DNA from: UBA1952 sp965246905 | GTDB lineage: Bacteria; Bacteroidota; Bacteroidia; Chitinophagales; Chitinophagaceae | Reading direction: 5' to 3' | DNA length: 64,000 bases | Assembly: GCA_965246905.1 (NCBI GenBank) | Contig: CBDFFZ010000032.1 | Span: 80,595 to 144,594 of the forward strand | In this document: positions 8,610-17,833 of the stretch, piece by piece | How positions within the stretch are numbered: position 1 is the first letter of the stretch | How the letters are laid out: the number at the start of each line of letters is the position of its first letter | The notes under the pieces: model-generated | What the model saw: only the letters and a program-made list of their open reading frames with translations | Database searches by the model: none | Told to the model about the DNA's origin: nothing | Position numbers and translations under genes: made by a program

Positions 8610-9617
8610 ATGAAAAACTTAATTGCAATTGCGCTTTGTACACTGGTTTTTGCTTCGGCAAATGGGCAACAGAAAAATACAACTACGGCAAAAACCATGC
8701 ACGCTTCCTTGTTTAATTTTGCCGTTGCCCAACAACGCGGTACAGCATCAGTATCAGGCACGCTTTATCCGGAAAGCTTTACATCTGCTTCTCCCTGCTC
8801 GGCGCTTTTGGGTGCCTATGCTTACGATGGCGATTATCTGGCAGGCAACAACAGCTTTGGAGATAAGGAATTTCTGATGGGCTATCAGCTTAGCGAATAT
8901 GGTTTAGGTCTTCCTGCAAGAGTTGATACCGTAAAAATGTTCGTCGGATTCAAGTATCAAGCCGGGAACGGCTCTGTTCGTGCAAAGGTTTATGCAGATG
9001 ATGGTACAGGTGCGCCAGGTGTTTTATTAGGTACAAGCGCTGCGAAGACGGTATCGGTATTGGATACAACGAACGTTACAAACTTTATCTTTCCCGCACC
9101 AGTTGCGCTTACCACCAACAAGTTTTTTGTGAGCCTTGATGCATCTGCGATATATGCTACAGGTGATTCGGTGGCGCTGTTAAGTACAGATGGCGAATGC
9201 AGCTCATCAACTGATATGGGTGCTTATTTACGCCTTAGCAATAATGATATTGTGGCCTATTCTGCCGCAGCAGCAGATGGTGGATACGAAACTAATTTTG
9301 ATCTTGCCGTCTTCCCGGTAATTACGGCTAATACAACTGGTATCAACAACATCGTAAAGAATAATTTCAGTGCGTCCGTATATCCGGTACCAGCTACGAA
9401 TAGCGTTACGATTTCTTTCACAGGCCAGGATAATGGTAACACTATCCTCAATCTTAAAGACATTACCGGTAAAACAGTAGCTTCTAATTCGCTGCACACA
9501 GTTAACGGCAATGCTTACAAAACAACTTTCGATGTGAGCAGCCTTGGCCGCGGCCTGTATTTTGCGGAGCTTTCATCCGGCAATAATAAAGGCATGATCA
9601 AAGTGAGCATTCAATAA
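8610..9617 (+). CDS. T9SS type A sorting-domain secreted protein (copy 2)
   Basis: A 335-residue paralogue of the product of 7382-8404. It has a signal peptide (MKNLIAIALCTLVFASANG), then the same beta-rich body (GDYLAGNNSFGDKEFLMGYQL; the first copy has GDHLAGNNSYNDKEVLMRYAL). The T9SS C-terminal domain has YPVPATNSVTI and ends in LGRGLYFAELSSGNNKGMIKVSIQ. Export across the outer membrane by the type IX system is expected; what it does outside is unknown. The C-terminal domain and the LAGNN segment are the best conserved between the copies. It has its own upstream region (with a TAAATTTG element at 8580-8587) and its own terminator at 9639-9672, so the two copies can be regulated separately. 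Confidence 0.88.
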   Translation: MKNLIAIALCTLVFASANGQQKNTTTAKTMHASLFNFAVAQQRGTASVSGTLYPESFTSASPCSALLGAYAYDGDYLAGNNSFGDKEFLMGYQLSEYGLGLPARVDTVKMFVGFKYQAGNGSVRAKVYADDGTGAPGVLLGTSAAKTVSVLDTTNVTNFIFPAPVALTTNKFFVSLDASAIYATGDSVALLSTDGECSSSTDMGAYLRLSNNDIVAYSAAAADGGYETNFDLAVFPVITANTTGINNIVKNNFSASVYPVPATNSVTISFTGQDNGNTILNLKDITGKTVASNSLHTVNGNAYKTTFDVSSLGRGLYFAELSSGNNKGMIKVSIQ

Positions 9618-9638
9618 TCAATATTATTTTTCTTTTAG

Positions 9639-9672
9639 GCCTGCCTGCAATTACCTGTAGGCAGGCTTTTTC
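9639..9672 (+). terminator. Rho-independent terminator after T9SS copy 2
   Basis: An 11-bp stem (GCCTGCCTGCA with its complement, one mismatch) is followed by five T residues. It resembles the terminator of copy 1 in stem sequence (both carry GCCTG...CAGGC), as expected if gene and terminator were duplicated together. Confidence 0.85.
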
Positions 9673-9780
9673 TTTTGCTGGATGACCAGGGCTTTGTGGA
9701 ATCTTTAACGTGCGGCAGGTCGTTACCTTTTGGCGTTCCCGGCATAAATAGTCAACCATCAAATCTTAGAAAACGCATTT

Positions 9781-10707
9781 ATGAAAGCCACAGCCATTTT
9801 TACCATCCCGGTTCTATCCTTTATACTCTTTTCATCCTGTAGCAATAGAGAAAGAAAGGACGCACGTTACGCTCAATCCAGCGAAAGCGCCCCATCAACG
9901 GCTGATACAACGGCAATGCCGGAAGAGGCTGCCATTGCTGCCCTGAATGATCCTGCACGGAAAATAATTAAAACGGCCTCCATGCGCTGCCGTGTAGCCA
10001 ATGTTTTAACAGCGGTTACGGATGTGGAGCATAACGTGCTTGCAGCAGGCGGGATGATCGTGCAGAGCGATACCCGAAATGAGCCTGCCAGTTTGCACCG
10101 GCTACCCTACGGGCATGATTCACTTATACAGGTGCAGGCATACACTACCACATCTTCACTTACCCTGAAAGTTCCGGTAAATGCTTTGGATACGCTGCTC
10201 AATGCGATAGCCAGAGATGCTGCATTCATTGATAACCGCCACTTAAACCTTGACGATGTTACCCTGCAATATTTATCCAACCAGCTTAAAAACGAAGCCA
10301 TGCATAATGAAGGTACCAAAGCGCAACAGCTTGCCCGCCGCACTTCCGATGCCATTGATGCCGGTGAATGTGGAGACCAGAAAAAACAGGAATCCATCGA
10401 CCGTAAAATCGCCAACCTTGGCATGCAGGAGCAGGTTGTATATGCAACGCTGCATCTGGAACTGTATCAACCCGATCGTGTTGACAAGGTTATGATCCCC
10501 GACACCGATAAGTTAATGAAAGCACCATTTGGCCTCCGGTTGCGGACCTGTCTTGCAGGTGGCTGGGTACTTTTACTTGATACACTTTTGCTTCTTATCC
10601 GTCTTTGGCCACTCTTGCTTGCAGCTTTTGCAGGGTGGATGATCTACAAATCCCGGAAGGCCAAAACAAGGACCTTGCTTACTGCATTTCCGCCAACGTT
10701 AAAATGA
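9781..10707 (+). CDS. DUF4349-type lipoprotein with C-terminal membrane anchor
   Basis: A 308-residue envelope protein. The N-terminus is a lipoprotein signal (hydrophobic stretch ending LFSSC, so cysteine 20 is the likely lipidation site). The middle (about 58-232) fits the DUF4349 family: the opening KIIKTASMRCRV, then the VTDVEHNVLAAGGMIVQSD segment, LKVPVNALDTLLNAI, and a helical stretch ending VVYATLHLEL. A membrane segment follows (about 258-287) and a short basic tail. DUF4349 proteins are membrane-associated and of unknown function. Its last 9 bases overlap the 3' end of the convergent cheB-like gene, so the transcripts face each other with no terminator between them. Confidence 0.82.
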   Translation: MKATAIFTIPVLSFILFSSCSNRERKDARYAQSSESAPSTADTTAMPEEAAIAALNDPARKIIKTASMRCRVANVLTAVTDVEHNVLAAGGMIVQSDTRNEPASLHRLPYGHDSLIQVQAYTTTSSLTLKVPVNALDTLLNAIARDAAFIDNRHLNLDDVTLQYLSNQLKNEAMHNEGTKAQQLARRTSDAIDAGECGDQKKQESIDRKIANLGMQEQVVYATLHLELYQPDRVDKVMIPDTDKLMKAPFGLRLRTCLAGGWVLLLDTLLLLIRLWPLLLAAFAGWMIYKSRKAKTRTLLTAFPPTLK

Positions 10708-11292
10708 TGTGTCGAGGTAACTATTCAAATAAGGAATTAGCTCTTGCGGATCCAGAATCGCATCAGGTGTTAGCGATTTAATAGCATGTTCGGGCATAAA
10801 AGGCGCCGTTGCAGTAGCCGGCAATTGTATAATGATGTGTGCTCCATGTTTCCGGGCAATCTTCAGGCCATCTGTGCCATCCGCGTTAGCACCAGAAAGC
10901 AGGATGCAAACCAGATGCCTGTGATAGGCGATGGCTGCCGTCTCGAAAGTAGCGTCAATGCTGGGCCTGCTATAATTGATCTTCTCAGAATAATCAAGAG
11001 AAAAAGTGTGGTTGGTTTCAATCAGTAAATGATAATCCGCAGGGGCAATGTAGATATTGCCAGGCAGGATGGGCGCTTTATCCTTTGCCTCTTCCAATGG
11101 CCAATTGCTTTTAGTGCGCAGAACCTCTGTAAGCTGAGATTCGCTTGTAGCCCTGCGGTGCAGTACCAGCACAATAGCCGTGAGCGGGGCCTGCTGCCAA
11201 TGAGATAATAATTGCAGCACAACATTCAGGCTCCCCGCCGAACCTCCGATTACAATAAGACGGAGTAAAGAGCCTACAGGTTTTTCCGCCAT
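10699..11292 (-). CDS. CheB-type methylesterase, catalytic domain only
   Basis: A 197-residue protein matching the C-terminal catalytic domain of CheB, which removes methyl groups from, or deamidates, glutamyl residues of chemoreceptors. The triad residues can be placed: serine 18 in GGSAGS, histidine 45 in LHRR, aspartate 138 in GANADGTDG. The N-terminal receiver domain of classical CheB is absent, so activation by phosphorylation would need a separate receiver, possibly the one encoded at 12094-12462. The gene overlaps the end of cheR by 19 bases (translational coupling). No chemoreceptor or flagellar gene is in the window; in Bacteroidota such CheB/CheR pairs often sit with hybrid kinases in non-chemotactic signalling, which fits the cluster here. 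Confidence 0.88.
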   Translation of the reverse strand: MAEKPVGSLLRLIVIGGSAGSLNVVLQLLSHWQQAPLTAIVLVLHRRATSESQLTEVLRTKSNWPLEEAKDKAPILPGNIYIAPADYHLLIETNHTFSLDYSEKINYSRPSIDATFETAAIAYHRHLVCILLSGANADGTDGLKIARKHGAHIIIQLPATATAPFMPEHAIKSLTPDAILDPQELIPYLNSYLDTSF

Positions 11293-12131
11293 ATTTTTTC
11301 GTTTTCCAGCTGACTGTAGCCCTTCGCGATGTTTGTAAAACGCAATGTTTCCTTGCTGCCTAATGCCAGATAGCCGAGGTGGCTCAGACTGGCATCAAAG
11401 AGGGTCATTACCTTATTTTGGAGATCTTTTTCAAAATAGATGAGCACATTACGGCAAAGAATGAGCTGGAACTCATTGAAGGAGCTGTCTGAAACAAGAT
11501 TGTGCGTAGAGAAAATCGTGCGCGCCGTGAGGCTGTCGTCCATCTTTACATGATCATAATTAGATACATAGTAATCCGAGAGACTGCGCCTGCCGCCTGC
11601 CGCCGTATAGCTGGCTGTATATTGCTTTATAGCATTGAGCTTATAGATGCCGGTGCGTGCCACTTCGAGCGCCTCAGGGTTGATATCTGTAGCATAGACC
11701 AATGTTTTGTCTAAGAGGCCTGCTTCCTGGAGCATTATAGCCATAGAAAAAACCTCCTCGCCTGAGGCGCAGCCTGCGTGCCAGATACGGATATGCGGGT
11801 AAGTAGCAAGAGACGGCAAAACCTTTGTGCGTAGGGTATGGTAAAATTCCGGGTCGCGGAACATCTCCGTTACATTCACCGATACCTGCTCAACGAACCG
11901 GGAGAGATAGTGTGGGTCATTCATCATCCGGTAACGGAACTCTGCAAAGCTTGGAAATTTGTCTATGCCCATCAGGCGCTCGATCCTGCGGCGAAGCGAG
12001 GCTTTGGCATAGGAAGTAAAATCGTAGCCGTAAAGCTCAAGAATATCCTGCAAAAGGAGCGTTATCTCATCGTCACGGATCAAGGCAGGGCGTTTAAAAG
12101 TACTGCTCCAATAATCGCACCAATAGGTCAA
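11274..12131 (-). CDS. CheR-type protein-glutamate methyltransferase
   Basis: A 285-residue S-adenosylmethionine-dependent methyltransferase of the CheR family. The helical N-terminal domain (about 20-90, YGYDFTSYAKASLRRRIERLM) precedes the Rossmann-type catalytic domain with the motif IWHAGCASGEEVFSMA, the acidic ATDINPEAL strand and LILCRNVLIYFEKDLQ. It would methylate glutamates on a receptor or coiled-coil partner and act opposite the CheB-like protein encoded next. The start at 12131 overlaps the receiver gene by 38 bases. A TTG at about codon 17 is an alternative that would reduce the overlap, since the true domain begins near LIRDDEIT. It lies in a minus-strand cluster: kinase, hybrid kinase, receiver, CheR, CheB. 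Confidence 0.92.
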   Translation of the reverse strand: MTYWCDYWSSTFKRPALIRDDEITLLLQDILELYGYDFTSYAKASLRRRIERLMGIDKFPSFAEFRYRMMNDPHYLSRFVEQVSVNVTEMFRDPEFYHTLRTKVLPSLATYPHIRIWHAGCASGEEVFSMAIMLQEAGLLDKTLVYATDINPEALEVARTGIYKLNAIKQYTASYTAAGGRRSLSDYYVSNYDHVKMDDSLTARTIFSTHNLVSDSSFNEFQLILCRNVLIYFEKDLQNKVMTLFDASLSHLGYLALGSKETLRFTNIAKGYSQLENEKIWRKNL

Positions 12132-12462
12132 TATTTACCGGCTTGGATAGATAATCATCTGCACCGGCGGCCAAGCAGCGCTCCCGGTCGCCCACCATTG
12201 CCTGCGCCGTAATAGCAATTACAGGTAAGCTTTGGAGCTTTTTATGAGCCCTAATCCTGCCTATCGCTTCATAGCCGTCCATGTCGGGCATCATCATGTC
12301 CATAAGCACAACGTTTATTACCGCCCCACCTTCAAGCAGCCTGATACCACTGGCAGCATCGGTTGCAGAGCACATTGTATAGCCACGTGCCTTCAGTACC
12401 GCATTTAGCGCAAATACATTGCGGCTATCATCGTCAATAATCAGAATCGCGCCGTTTTTCAT
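12094..12462 (-). CDS. Single-domain response regulator (receiver)
   Basis: A stand-alone receiver of 122 residues that takes a phosphoryl group from a histidine kinase. The acidic pair is IIDDD at 8-12, the phospho-acceptor is D55 in VVLMDMMMPDMDGYEA, and the conserved lysine is in YLSKPV. The open frame extends upstream to 12513, but the ATG at 12462 starts directly before the first strand (MKNGAILIIDDD) and avoids most of the overlap with the hybrid kinase. It closely resembles the third receiver of that kinase (shared LMDMMMP, MVGDR or MTGDR, and AAGADDY or AAGASDY), which suggests it was copied from it. With no output domain, it may act on the CheB/CheR pair or as a phosphate relay. Confidence 0.92.
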   Translation of the reverse strand: MKNGAILIIDDDSRNVFALNAVLKARGYTMCSATDAASGIRLLEGGAVINVVLMDMMMPDMDGYEAIGRIRAHKKLQSLPVIAITAQAMVGDRERCLAAGADDYLSKPVNIDLLVRLLEQYF

Positions 12463-12487
12463 AGTTGCAAAATTCAAAAAGAGCACT

Positions 12488-15400
12488 TCAGGAAATGTGT
12501 AGGGAGCGCTCATACAGCCATACGCGCAGCAGGGAAAGCAGCTGGTCTATATCCACCGGCTTTGAAATATAATCAGAGGCACCTGCCGCAATGCATTTCT
12601 GCCGGTCGCCCGTCATTGTTTTTGCAGTTACGGCAATCACTGGCAGGTTTTTTGTTGCGGGATTTTGCCGGATGCGCGCTGTGCTTTCATAGCCATCCAT
12701 TTCCGGCATCATCATATCCATAAGCACAAGGTCTATGTTCTTCTGCTTTTCCAGCAACTGTAATGCTTCTCTTCCATCTGTTGCAGCGATCACATTGATG
12801 CCATGCTGCTCCAAGGATTTGGTAAGTGAGAAAATATTCCGGATATCATCATCAGCAATCAGGATGTTCTTGCCCTGAAGTATATTGGTGAGCGCGCTAA
12901 GGCGGGGCTTCCTGGTTGCTTTTTTCTCCGGCTTACCGGATTCTTCCATGAGGTGGAGAAACAGAGATACTTCATCGAGCATCCGTTTGTAGGAATGCGC
13001 GGTTTTGATAACAATGGAATCTGCATACTGCCGGATGCGCTGCTCCTCGGCCTGGCTAAGGCTTTTGCCGGTAAAGATGATAATAGGCACATCCTCCAGC
13101 GCAGGATTCTTCTTTATATTATCAAGCGTGTCATAAGCGGATTTGTCGGGGATGCCCATGTCTAAGATCACGCAGTCCACTTCTTTCTTCTGTAGCAGCT
13201 CAATGCCGGAATCTATTGTGCCGGCCGTTTCGGAGGAGATCTGAAACGTTTCGAGAAAATGGGAAAGCGCTTTTGCATGGCGTGGATTTTCCTCTACAAT
13301 CAGCACCTTCTTGCCATCTTTTTTAAGCGCCTTCTCCAGCTTATCAAATACCTCTTTCATCTGGTCGAATGAGAAAGGCTTATTAATAAAATCGACCGCA
13401 CCCTTCTCCATACTCTCGCGCTTGCTTTCGTGAGAGGACATGATATGTACTGGAATATGCCGTGTTTGCGGGTCGGCTTTCAGCTCGTCCATTACCTCCC
13501 AGCCGTCCTTTACCGGCAACTCGATATCCAGCAAAATAGCTACTGGTTTTAGTGTACGTGCCAGCGCTAAGCCTTCATCGCCCCTTACCGCTACAATACC
13601 TTTGTAGCCTTTGCTGCGCGTATAATCGAGCAGGGCTTTGGCAAACGGTGTATCGTCTTCCACAATCAGCACCACCTTGTCTTCTACAGTGAGAATATGG
13701 CGGTCATCGGGTACGGCGGCTGGAATTTTAATAGAAAGAAAACGTTTGCGCTCAAGCGTAAGAGCGGTCTCCGGGGGCGCAAGCGGAGCATTAGGTACTT
13801 TAATTACAGCTGTGGCCGGGGTGGCAATATCGCTTATTTCTGCAGGCTTGCCCAGCGGTATATCCAGTATAAAAGTTGATCCTGCGCCGGGCGTACTATC
13901 GAGCGTAAGATTGCCACCTAAAAGTCGCGACAATTCCCGGCTGATAGATAATCCAAGACCAGTACCGCCGAATTTCCTGCGTGTAGAGCCATCGGCCTGC
14001 TGAAAGGCTTCGAAAATGAGCGATTGCTTTTCAGGCGCAATGCCTATGCCGGTATCTGCCACGTTGAATTTAATGCGATCGTTGCCATTTCGCGCAATTA
14101 CTATTGTGATGCTGCCCGCGCTGGTAAATTTAATTGAATTCGACAGCAGGTTTTTGAGGATCTGCTCTAAACGCAGCTTGTCGGTATCTAACAGTTCCGG
14201 CACATCTCCGGCTATCTGTACCACTAAGCTGAGTCCTTTCTCCCGGGCCATCGCGCCAAAAAGGCCCTTCATATCTGCTACGATTTCAGCCACGCGCACA
14301 GAGCTGTATTCAAGCTCCATCTTCCCGGCCTCTATTTTAGAAAGGTCCAGAATCTCATCTATAAGCGTAAGCAGGCCATTGCCGGAGCTTTGGATTACCT
14401 GCGAAAATTCTATCTGGTCGGGTGTAAGATTTTCCTCGCGGTTCTCGGCTATCAGGCGCGAAAGCAGCAGTATGGAATTGAGTGGTGTGCGCAGCTCATG
14501 GCTCATATTTGCCAGGAACTCCGATTTGTATTTTGTGCTTTGCGCAAGCTCCGCAGCCTTCTGCTGGATGTCTTCATTGCGTTGTGCAATGATTTCATTG
14601 CGCTCCTCCAGCATATGAGTGCGCTCTTCGAGCTCCTGATTGGCCTGGAGCAATTCCTCCTGCTGTACACGCAGCTCCTCTTCCGAAGCCTGCAAATTCT
14701 GGCTCTGTGCTTCCAGTTCTGTATTCATGTGCTCCAATTCGCTGTGCTGCGCCTGTAGCTCTTCCGATTGAGCCTGTGTCTCTTCCAGCATTTGCTGGAT
14801 ACGGATGCGGTTCTGCGTACTGTTGATCACTATGCCTACCTGGCGGGTAATAGATTCCAGAAAAGTAAGCGCGTTCGCAGAGAATTGCTTTATTGAGCTA
14901 AGCTCTATAACCCCGAACGGCTGCTCGTCAAAAAGTACGGGTAGGGCAATAAGGCTGCCTGGAGTAATCTTTCCTGCGGCATGATCGATAGTATGTGTGC
15001 CGGCAGGAATTTCTTTGAGATGAATGACCATATTGCTTTTGACTGCTTCGCCGGCAGGCCCGTCGCCCGGCCTTATCTGTCGCCGCTCATTCATACCCGA
15101 TAGTGCAAAAGAGCTTTGCAGGTGTAGCAATCCACCACTGCCCGTCAGGTAAAAAGCTCCGGCTTCACTACCGGTATAGGTTGCAACAAAACGGATAATC
15201 TTATCTGAAAGCGATTGGAGATCCTGCTCGGCAAGCATTTGCTGGTTAAGTGTGGCAATACCCGCTTGCAACCATTCCTTATCGCTCAGGAGGCCAAAAG
15301 AATAGCCGAGTGATTCCGCCATTTTATTAAGGCTCATTGAAAGGCTGCCCAATCCATCATCGCCGGTATCCGCAGCCTGCACCGTATAATCGCCATCACT

Positions 15401-16108
15401 GATCCTATTGGCAATATTCCGGATGATGTTGATGCGGCGGGTAATGTCCTCGTCTTTTGCCTGAAGCTCGTTTTGCAGCTCTATACGATTAGCAAAATCT
15501 TTGCGGATGCGTAAATAAAAAAAGACCGTGATAAGTAGCGCAAGAAGGCCTGCATTAAAAATAATAAACGGGGCTGCCTTTATAAACATCTTCATTTTGG
15601 CGGTGCGGATAATCATCAGCCGCTCTTCTTCCCCATTCATTCGGTCTGCCTGGCTACGCACTTGCCGCATCGCTGCGAGGCCTTTATTCAACTCTTGCAA
15701 CAAATCTACATTACCGCTCTGTTTCAGGTTTATCAGATGCTTTAGTTGCATCAGGCGGCGGCTTATCAGTGTATCCAGCACAACAGTGTTGCGTTGCTGT
15801 ACGGGATTATCCGCAGTGAGCTCCTGCACCTGCCGCAGCATGGCCTTTGCATCACTGCTACCTTTCTCAAAGACTTCGAGAAACCCCGGGCTGCCCGTCA
15901 GGAGGTAACCCCGCTGCCCTGTTTCTGCATCCTTCACCGCAGATAGGGTTGCTTCCAGCCGCTGGAGCACAACATTGGTATGATCTACCCAACCCGATGC
16001 ATCGATAAGCCCCCGGATGCTGACGAAAGAAGCAACAGATGACACGACAAGGAGGAGCAGGGAAATACTGAACCCCAGGATTAGATTTCGGTTAAAGTTC
16101 CTGTTCAT
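12488..16108 (-). CDS. CHASE3 / HAMP / GAF hybrid histidine kinase with three receivers
   Basis: A 1206-residue inner-membrane sensor kinase. In order: a membrane segment (about 9-31); a CHASE3-type extracytoplasmic domain (32-175, with the hallmark DAETGQRGYLLTG); a second membrane segment (about 178-200); a HAMP-like stretch; a GAF domain (about 290-430); a long coiled coil rich in E and Q (430-525); the HisKA dimerisation box with the phospho-histidine in NMSHELRTPLN (about residue 535); the ATPase domain with NLLSNSIKF and GGTGLGLSI (about 655-720); then three receivers (from about 805, 929 and 1083). Receiver 1 has LLDIELP, receiver 2 LDMGIPD and receiver 3 LMDMMMPEMDGYES; receiver 2 has lost part of its acidic pair (VEENP). 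The signal sensed is unknown. It shares a cluster with the other kinase, a receiver, CheR and CheB. Confidence 0.95.
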   Translation of the reverse strand: MNRNFNRNLILGFSISLLLLVVSSVASFVSIRGLIDASGWVDHTNVVLQRLEATLSAVKDAETGQRGYLLTGSPGFLEVFEKGSSDAKAMLRQVQELTADNPVQQRNTVVLDTLISRRLMQLKHLINLKQSGNVDLLQELNKGLAAMRQVRSQADRMNGEEERLMIIRTAKMKMFIKAAPFIIFNAGLLALLITVFFYLRIRKDFANRIELQNELQAKDEDITRRINIIRNIANRISDGDYTVQAADTGDDGLGSLSMSLNKMAESLGYSFGLLSDKEWLQAGIATLNQQMLAEQDLQSLSDKIIRFVATYTGSEAGAFYLTGSGGLLHLQSSFALSGMNERRQIRPGDGPAGEAVKSNMVIHLKEIPAGTHTIDHAAGKITPGSLIALPVLFDEQPFGVIELSSIKQFSANALTFLESITRQVGIVINSTQNRIRIQQMLEETQAQSEELQAQHSELEHMNTELEAQSQNLQASEEELRVQQEELLQANQELEERTHMLEERNEIIAQRNEDIQQKAAELAQSTKYKSEFLANMSHELRTPLNSILLLSRLIAENREENLTPDQIEFSQVIQSSGNGLLTLIDEILDLSKIEAGKMELEYSSVRVAEIVADMKGLFGAMAREKGLSLVVQIAGDVPELLDTDKLRLEQILKNLLSNSIKFTSAGSITIVIARNGNDRIKFNVADTGIGIAPEKQSLIFEAFQQADGSTRRKFGGTGLGLSISRELSRLLGGNLTLDSTPGAGSTFILDIPLGKPAEISDIATPATAVIKVPNAPLAPPETALTLERKRFLSIKIPAAVPDDRHILTVEDKVVLIVEDDTPFAKALLDYTRSKGYKGIVAVRGDEGLALARTLKPVAILLDIELPVKDGWEVMDELKADPQTRHIPVHIMSSHESKRESMEKGAVDFINKPFSFDQMKEVFDKLEKALKKDGKKVLIVEENPRHAKALSHFLETFQISSETAGTIDSGIELLQKKEVDCVILDMGIPDKSAYDTLDNIKKNPALEDVPIIIFTGKSLSQAEEQRIRQYADSIVIKTAHSYKRMLDEVSLFLHLMEESGKPEKKATRKPRLSALTNILQGKNILIADDDIRNIFSLTKSLEQHGINVIAATDGREALQLLEKQKNIDLVLMDMMMPEMDGYESTARIRQNPATKNLPVIAVTAKTMTGDRQKCIAAGASDYISKPVDIDQLLSLLRVWLYERSLHIS

Positions 16109-16147
16109 TCAAATTAATTGTAAGGGCACTGAGCCCTGATAAATACA

Positions 16148-17395
16148 CTACTCAATAGGTGCAGATTGGCGAAAGGGCAGCACCATAATAAACGTAGCGC
16201 CTTTGCCCGGCTCACTGCTTGCGGTTATAATGCCATGATGCCGGTCTATGATCTTGCGGGTAATAGCGAGGCCGATACCGGTTCCCTCATATTGCTCCTG
16301 CGAATGCAGCCGCTGGAAAATGGTAAAAATGCGGTCGAGGTATTGCTCCTGGAAGCCGATGCCGTTATCGCTTACCGTAATGCGGCACCATTCACCTGCG
16401 CTATCATGGGGCGCTTTAAAATCCTGCGTGCCAATACGGGTGCCCTGAATATGCACCACCGGCGCAGTATCTTTCTTAGAAAACTTAATGGCATTGGAGA
16501 TGAGGTTCTGAAATACCTGCCGTAATTGCCCTTCCGTGCCATCAAGCACCTCGAGGCCGGCTGTCGTTACTGTGGCGCCTTTCTCCTTAATCTGAAATTC
16601 AAGATCGTCGAGTATGCCCCCTATTACCGTATTAATATCAGTAGGTACATAAGTGGTCAAAGCTGTAAGGCGGGAGAAGTTGAGGAGGTCGTGAATGAGC
16701 TGCTCCATACGGCCCGCAGAGGCAGATATGCGCGTGAGGTAACTATTTACAACTTCATCCTGCACCAGCGCTTTTTCTTTTACGATCGAGGAAAACATCT
16801 GGATCTTGCGCAGCGGCTCCTTTAGATCGTGCGATGCTACAGAGGCAAATTGTTGTAAGTCATGGTTGCTTGCCTCAAGCTTCTGGTTGGATTCGGTTAG
16901 CTCCTTTGTACGGGCCGTAACGGTAAGCTCCAGGTTCTGTACCAGGTTGTCGAGCGCAGTTTGGGCTTTCTTGCGGGTCTCGATTTCTTCGCGGAGCTTT
17001 TGCTGCACTTGCTCCAGCTCCTGTGTTTGCTGCGAAAGGCGAATGAAATTTTTAACTTTCAGCAGCAGTATATCCGGATCCACAGGCTTGGTGATATAAT
17101 CCATAGCGCCGGATGCATAGCCGCGGGTAATGAACTTTTTGTCTTTATTGACCGCAGAGAGGAAAAGTATCGGAATGTTCTTCGCCTTATTGAAGCCTGC
17201 CAGCGTTTCTGCTACTTCATAGCCATCCATTCCCGGCATCTGCACATCGAGGATGATAAGATCGTATTTGGTTTTCAGTATTTTTTTGAGCGCTTCCTCA
17301 CCCGATGAGGCAGTATCGGCATCCAGGTTGTGCGACTTGAGTGTCTTCTGCAGGGAAAACAGGTTCTCCGGAGTGTCGTCAACAATAAGAACCAT
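16148..17395 (-). CDS. Receiver-histidine kinase hybrid protein
   Basis: A soluble 415-residue two-domain signalling protein. The N-terminal receiver (about 1-120, VDDTPENLF, phospho-acceptor in IILDVQMPGMDGYEVAE, lysine in TKPVDP) is joined by a coiled coil (125-180) to a HisKA/ATPase kinase (SVASHDLKEPLRKIQMFSSI with the phospho-histidine near residue 190; NLISNAIKFSKKD; GTGIGLAITRKI). There is no membrane segment, so it receives its input through the receiver, most likely from the neighbouring CHASE3 kinase. It is the first gene of the minus-strand cluster; the gap to the hybrid kinase gene is 39 bases. Such receiver-kinase proteins act as links in phosphorelays. Confidence 0.93.
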   Translation of the reverse strand: MVLIVDDTPENLFSLQKTLKSHNLDADTASSGEEALKKILKTKYDLIILDVQMPGMDGYEVAETLAGFNKAKNIPILFLSAVNKDKKFITRGYASGAMDYITKPVDPDILLLKVKNFIRLSQQTQELEQVQQKLREEIETRKKAQTALDNLVQNLELTVTARTKELTESNQKLEASNHDLQQFASVASHDLKEPLRKIQMFSSIVKEKALVQDEVVNSYLTRISASAGRMEQLIHDLLNFSRLTALTTYVPTDINTVIGGILDDLEFQIKEKGATVTTAGLEVLDGTEGQLRQVFQNLISNAIKFSKKDTAPVVHIQGTRIGTQDFKAPHDSAGEWCRITVSDNGIGFQEQYLDRIFTIFQRLHSQEQYEGTGIGLAITRKIIDRHHGIITASSEPGKGATFIMVLPFRQSAPIE

Positions 17396-17517
17396 TTGTC
17401 AAAAATACTATTTCGAAGCTGTAATGTTTAAAGTGCGGCAAAAATGCCGGTCATTATATTTAAGAAAGAATGGCTCACACAATCAGTCCCAATCCCAAAG
17501 TGCTAATTCCAAATTCC

Positions 17518-17826
17518 TTAAGAATGACCAAGCTCCTGCCATGCTGCCATCCCGCCAACTAAATTCTTTACGTTTTTAAAGCCCATAGTCTCCAGCATAA
17601 GCCCTGCCTGCATACTGCGTTTGCCTGCGTGGCAATGAACGATAAGCTCCTCTTCTTTCCAGTCCTCGATATCGTCCACTTGCATATTCATAATCTGGCC
17701 AAGCGGTATCAGCTTTCCACCGATGTTGAACAATGCATATTCATCCGGCTCGCGTACATCGATAATATGAAGATCTTCGCCTGCTTTCCGGCGTGCTGCT
17801 ACTTCTGCTGCGGTAATATCCTGCAT
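17518..17826 (-). CDS. Single-domain rhodanese-like sulfurtransferase
   Basis: A 102-residue single rhodanese domain. It carries the DVREPDEYALFNIGG strand typical of the fold, the active-site loop HCHAGKRSMQA with the sulfur-carrying C65, and the ending LVGGMAAWQ. Such proteins move sulfane sulfur in the cytoplasm; the acceptor is unknown. The frame can be extended to 17931, but the ATG at 17826 starts right at the domain and leaves 7 bases after the stop of the preceding T9SS gene, whereas the longer version would overlap it. It is the last gene of the ddl, PASTA, T9SS, rhodanese set. Confidence 0.9.
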   Translation of the reverse strand: MQDITAAEVAARRKAGEDLHIIDVREPDEYALFNIGGKLIPLGQIMNMQVDDIEDWKEEELIVHCHAGKRSMQAGLMLETMGFKNVKNLVGGMAAWQELGHS

Positions 17827-17833
17827 AATAATT

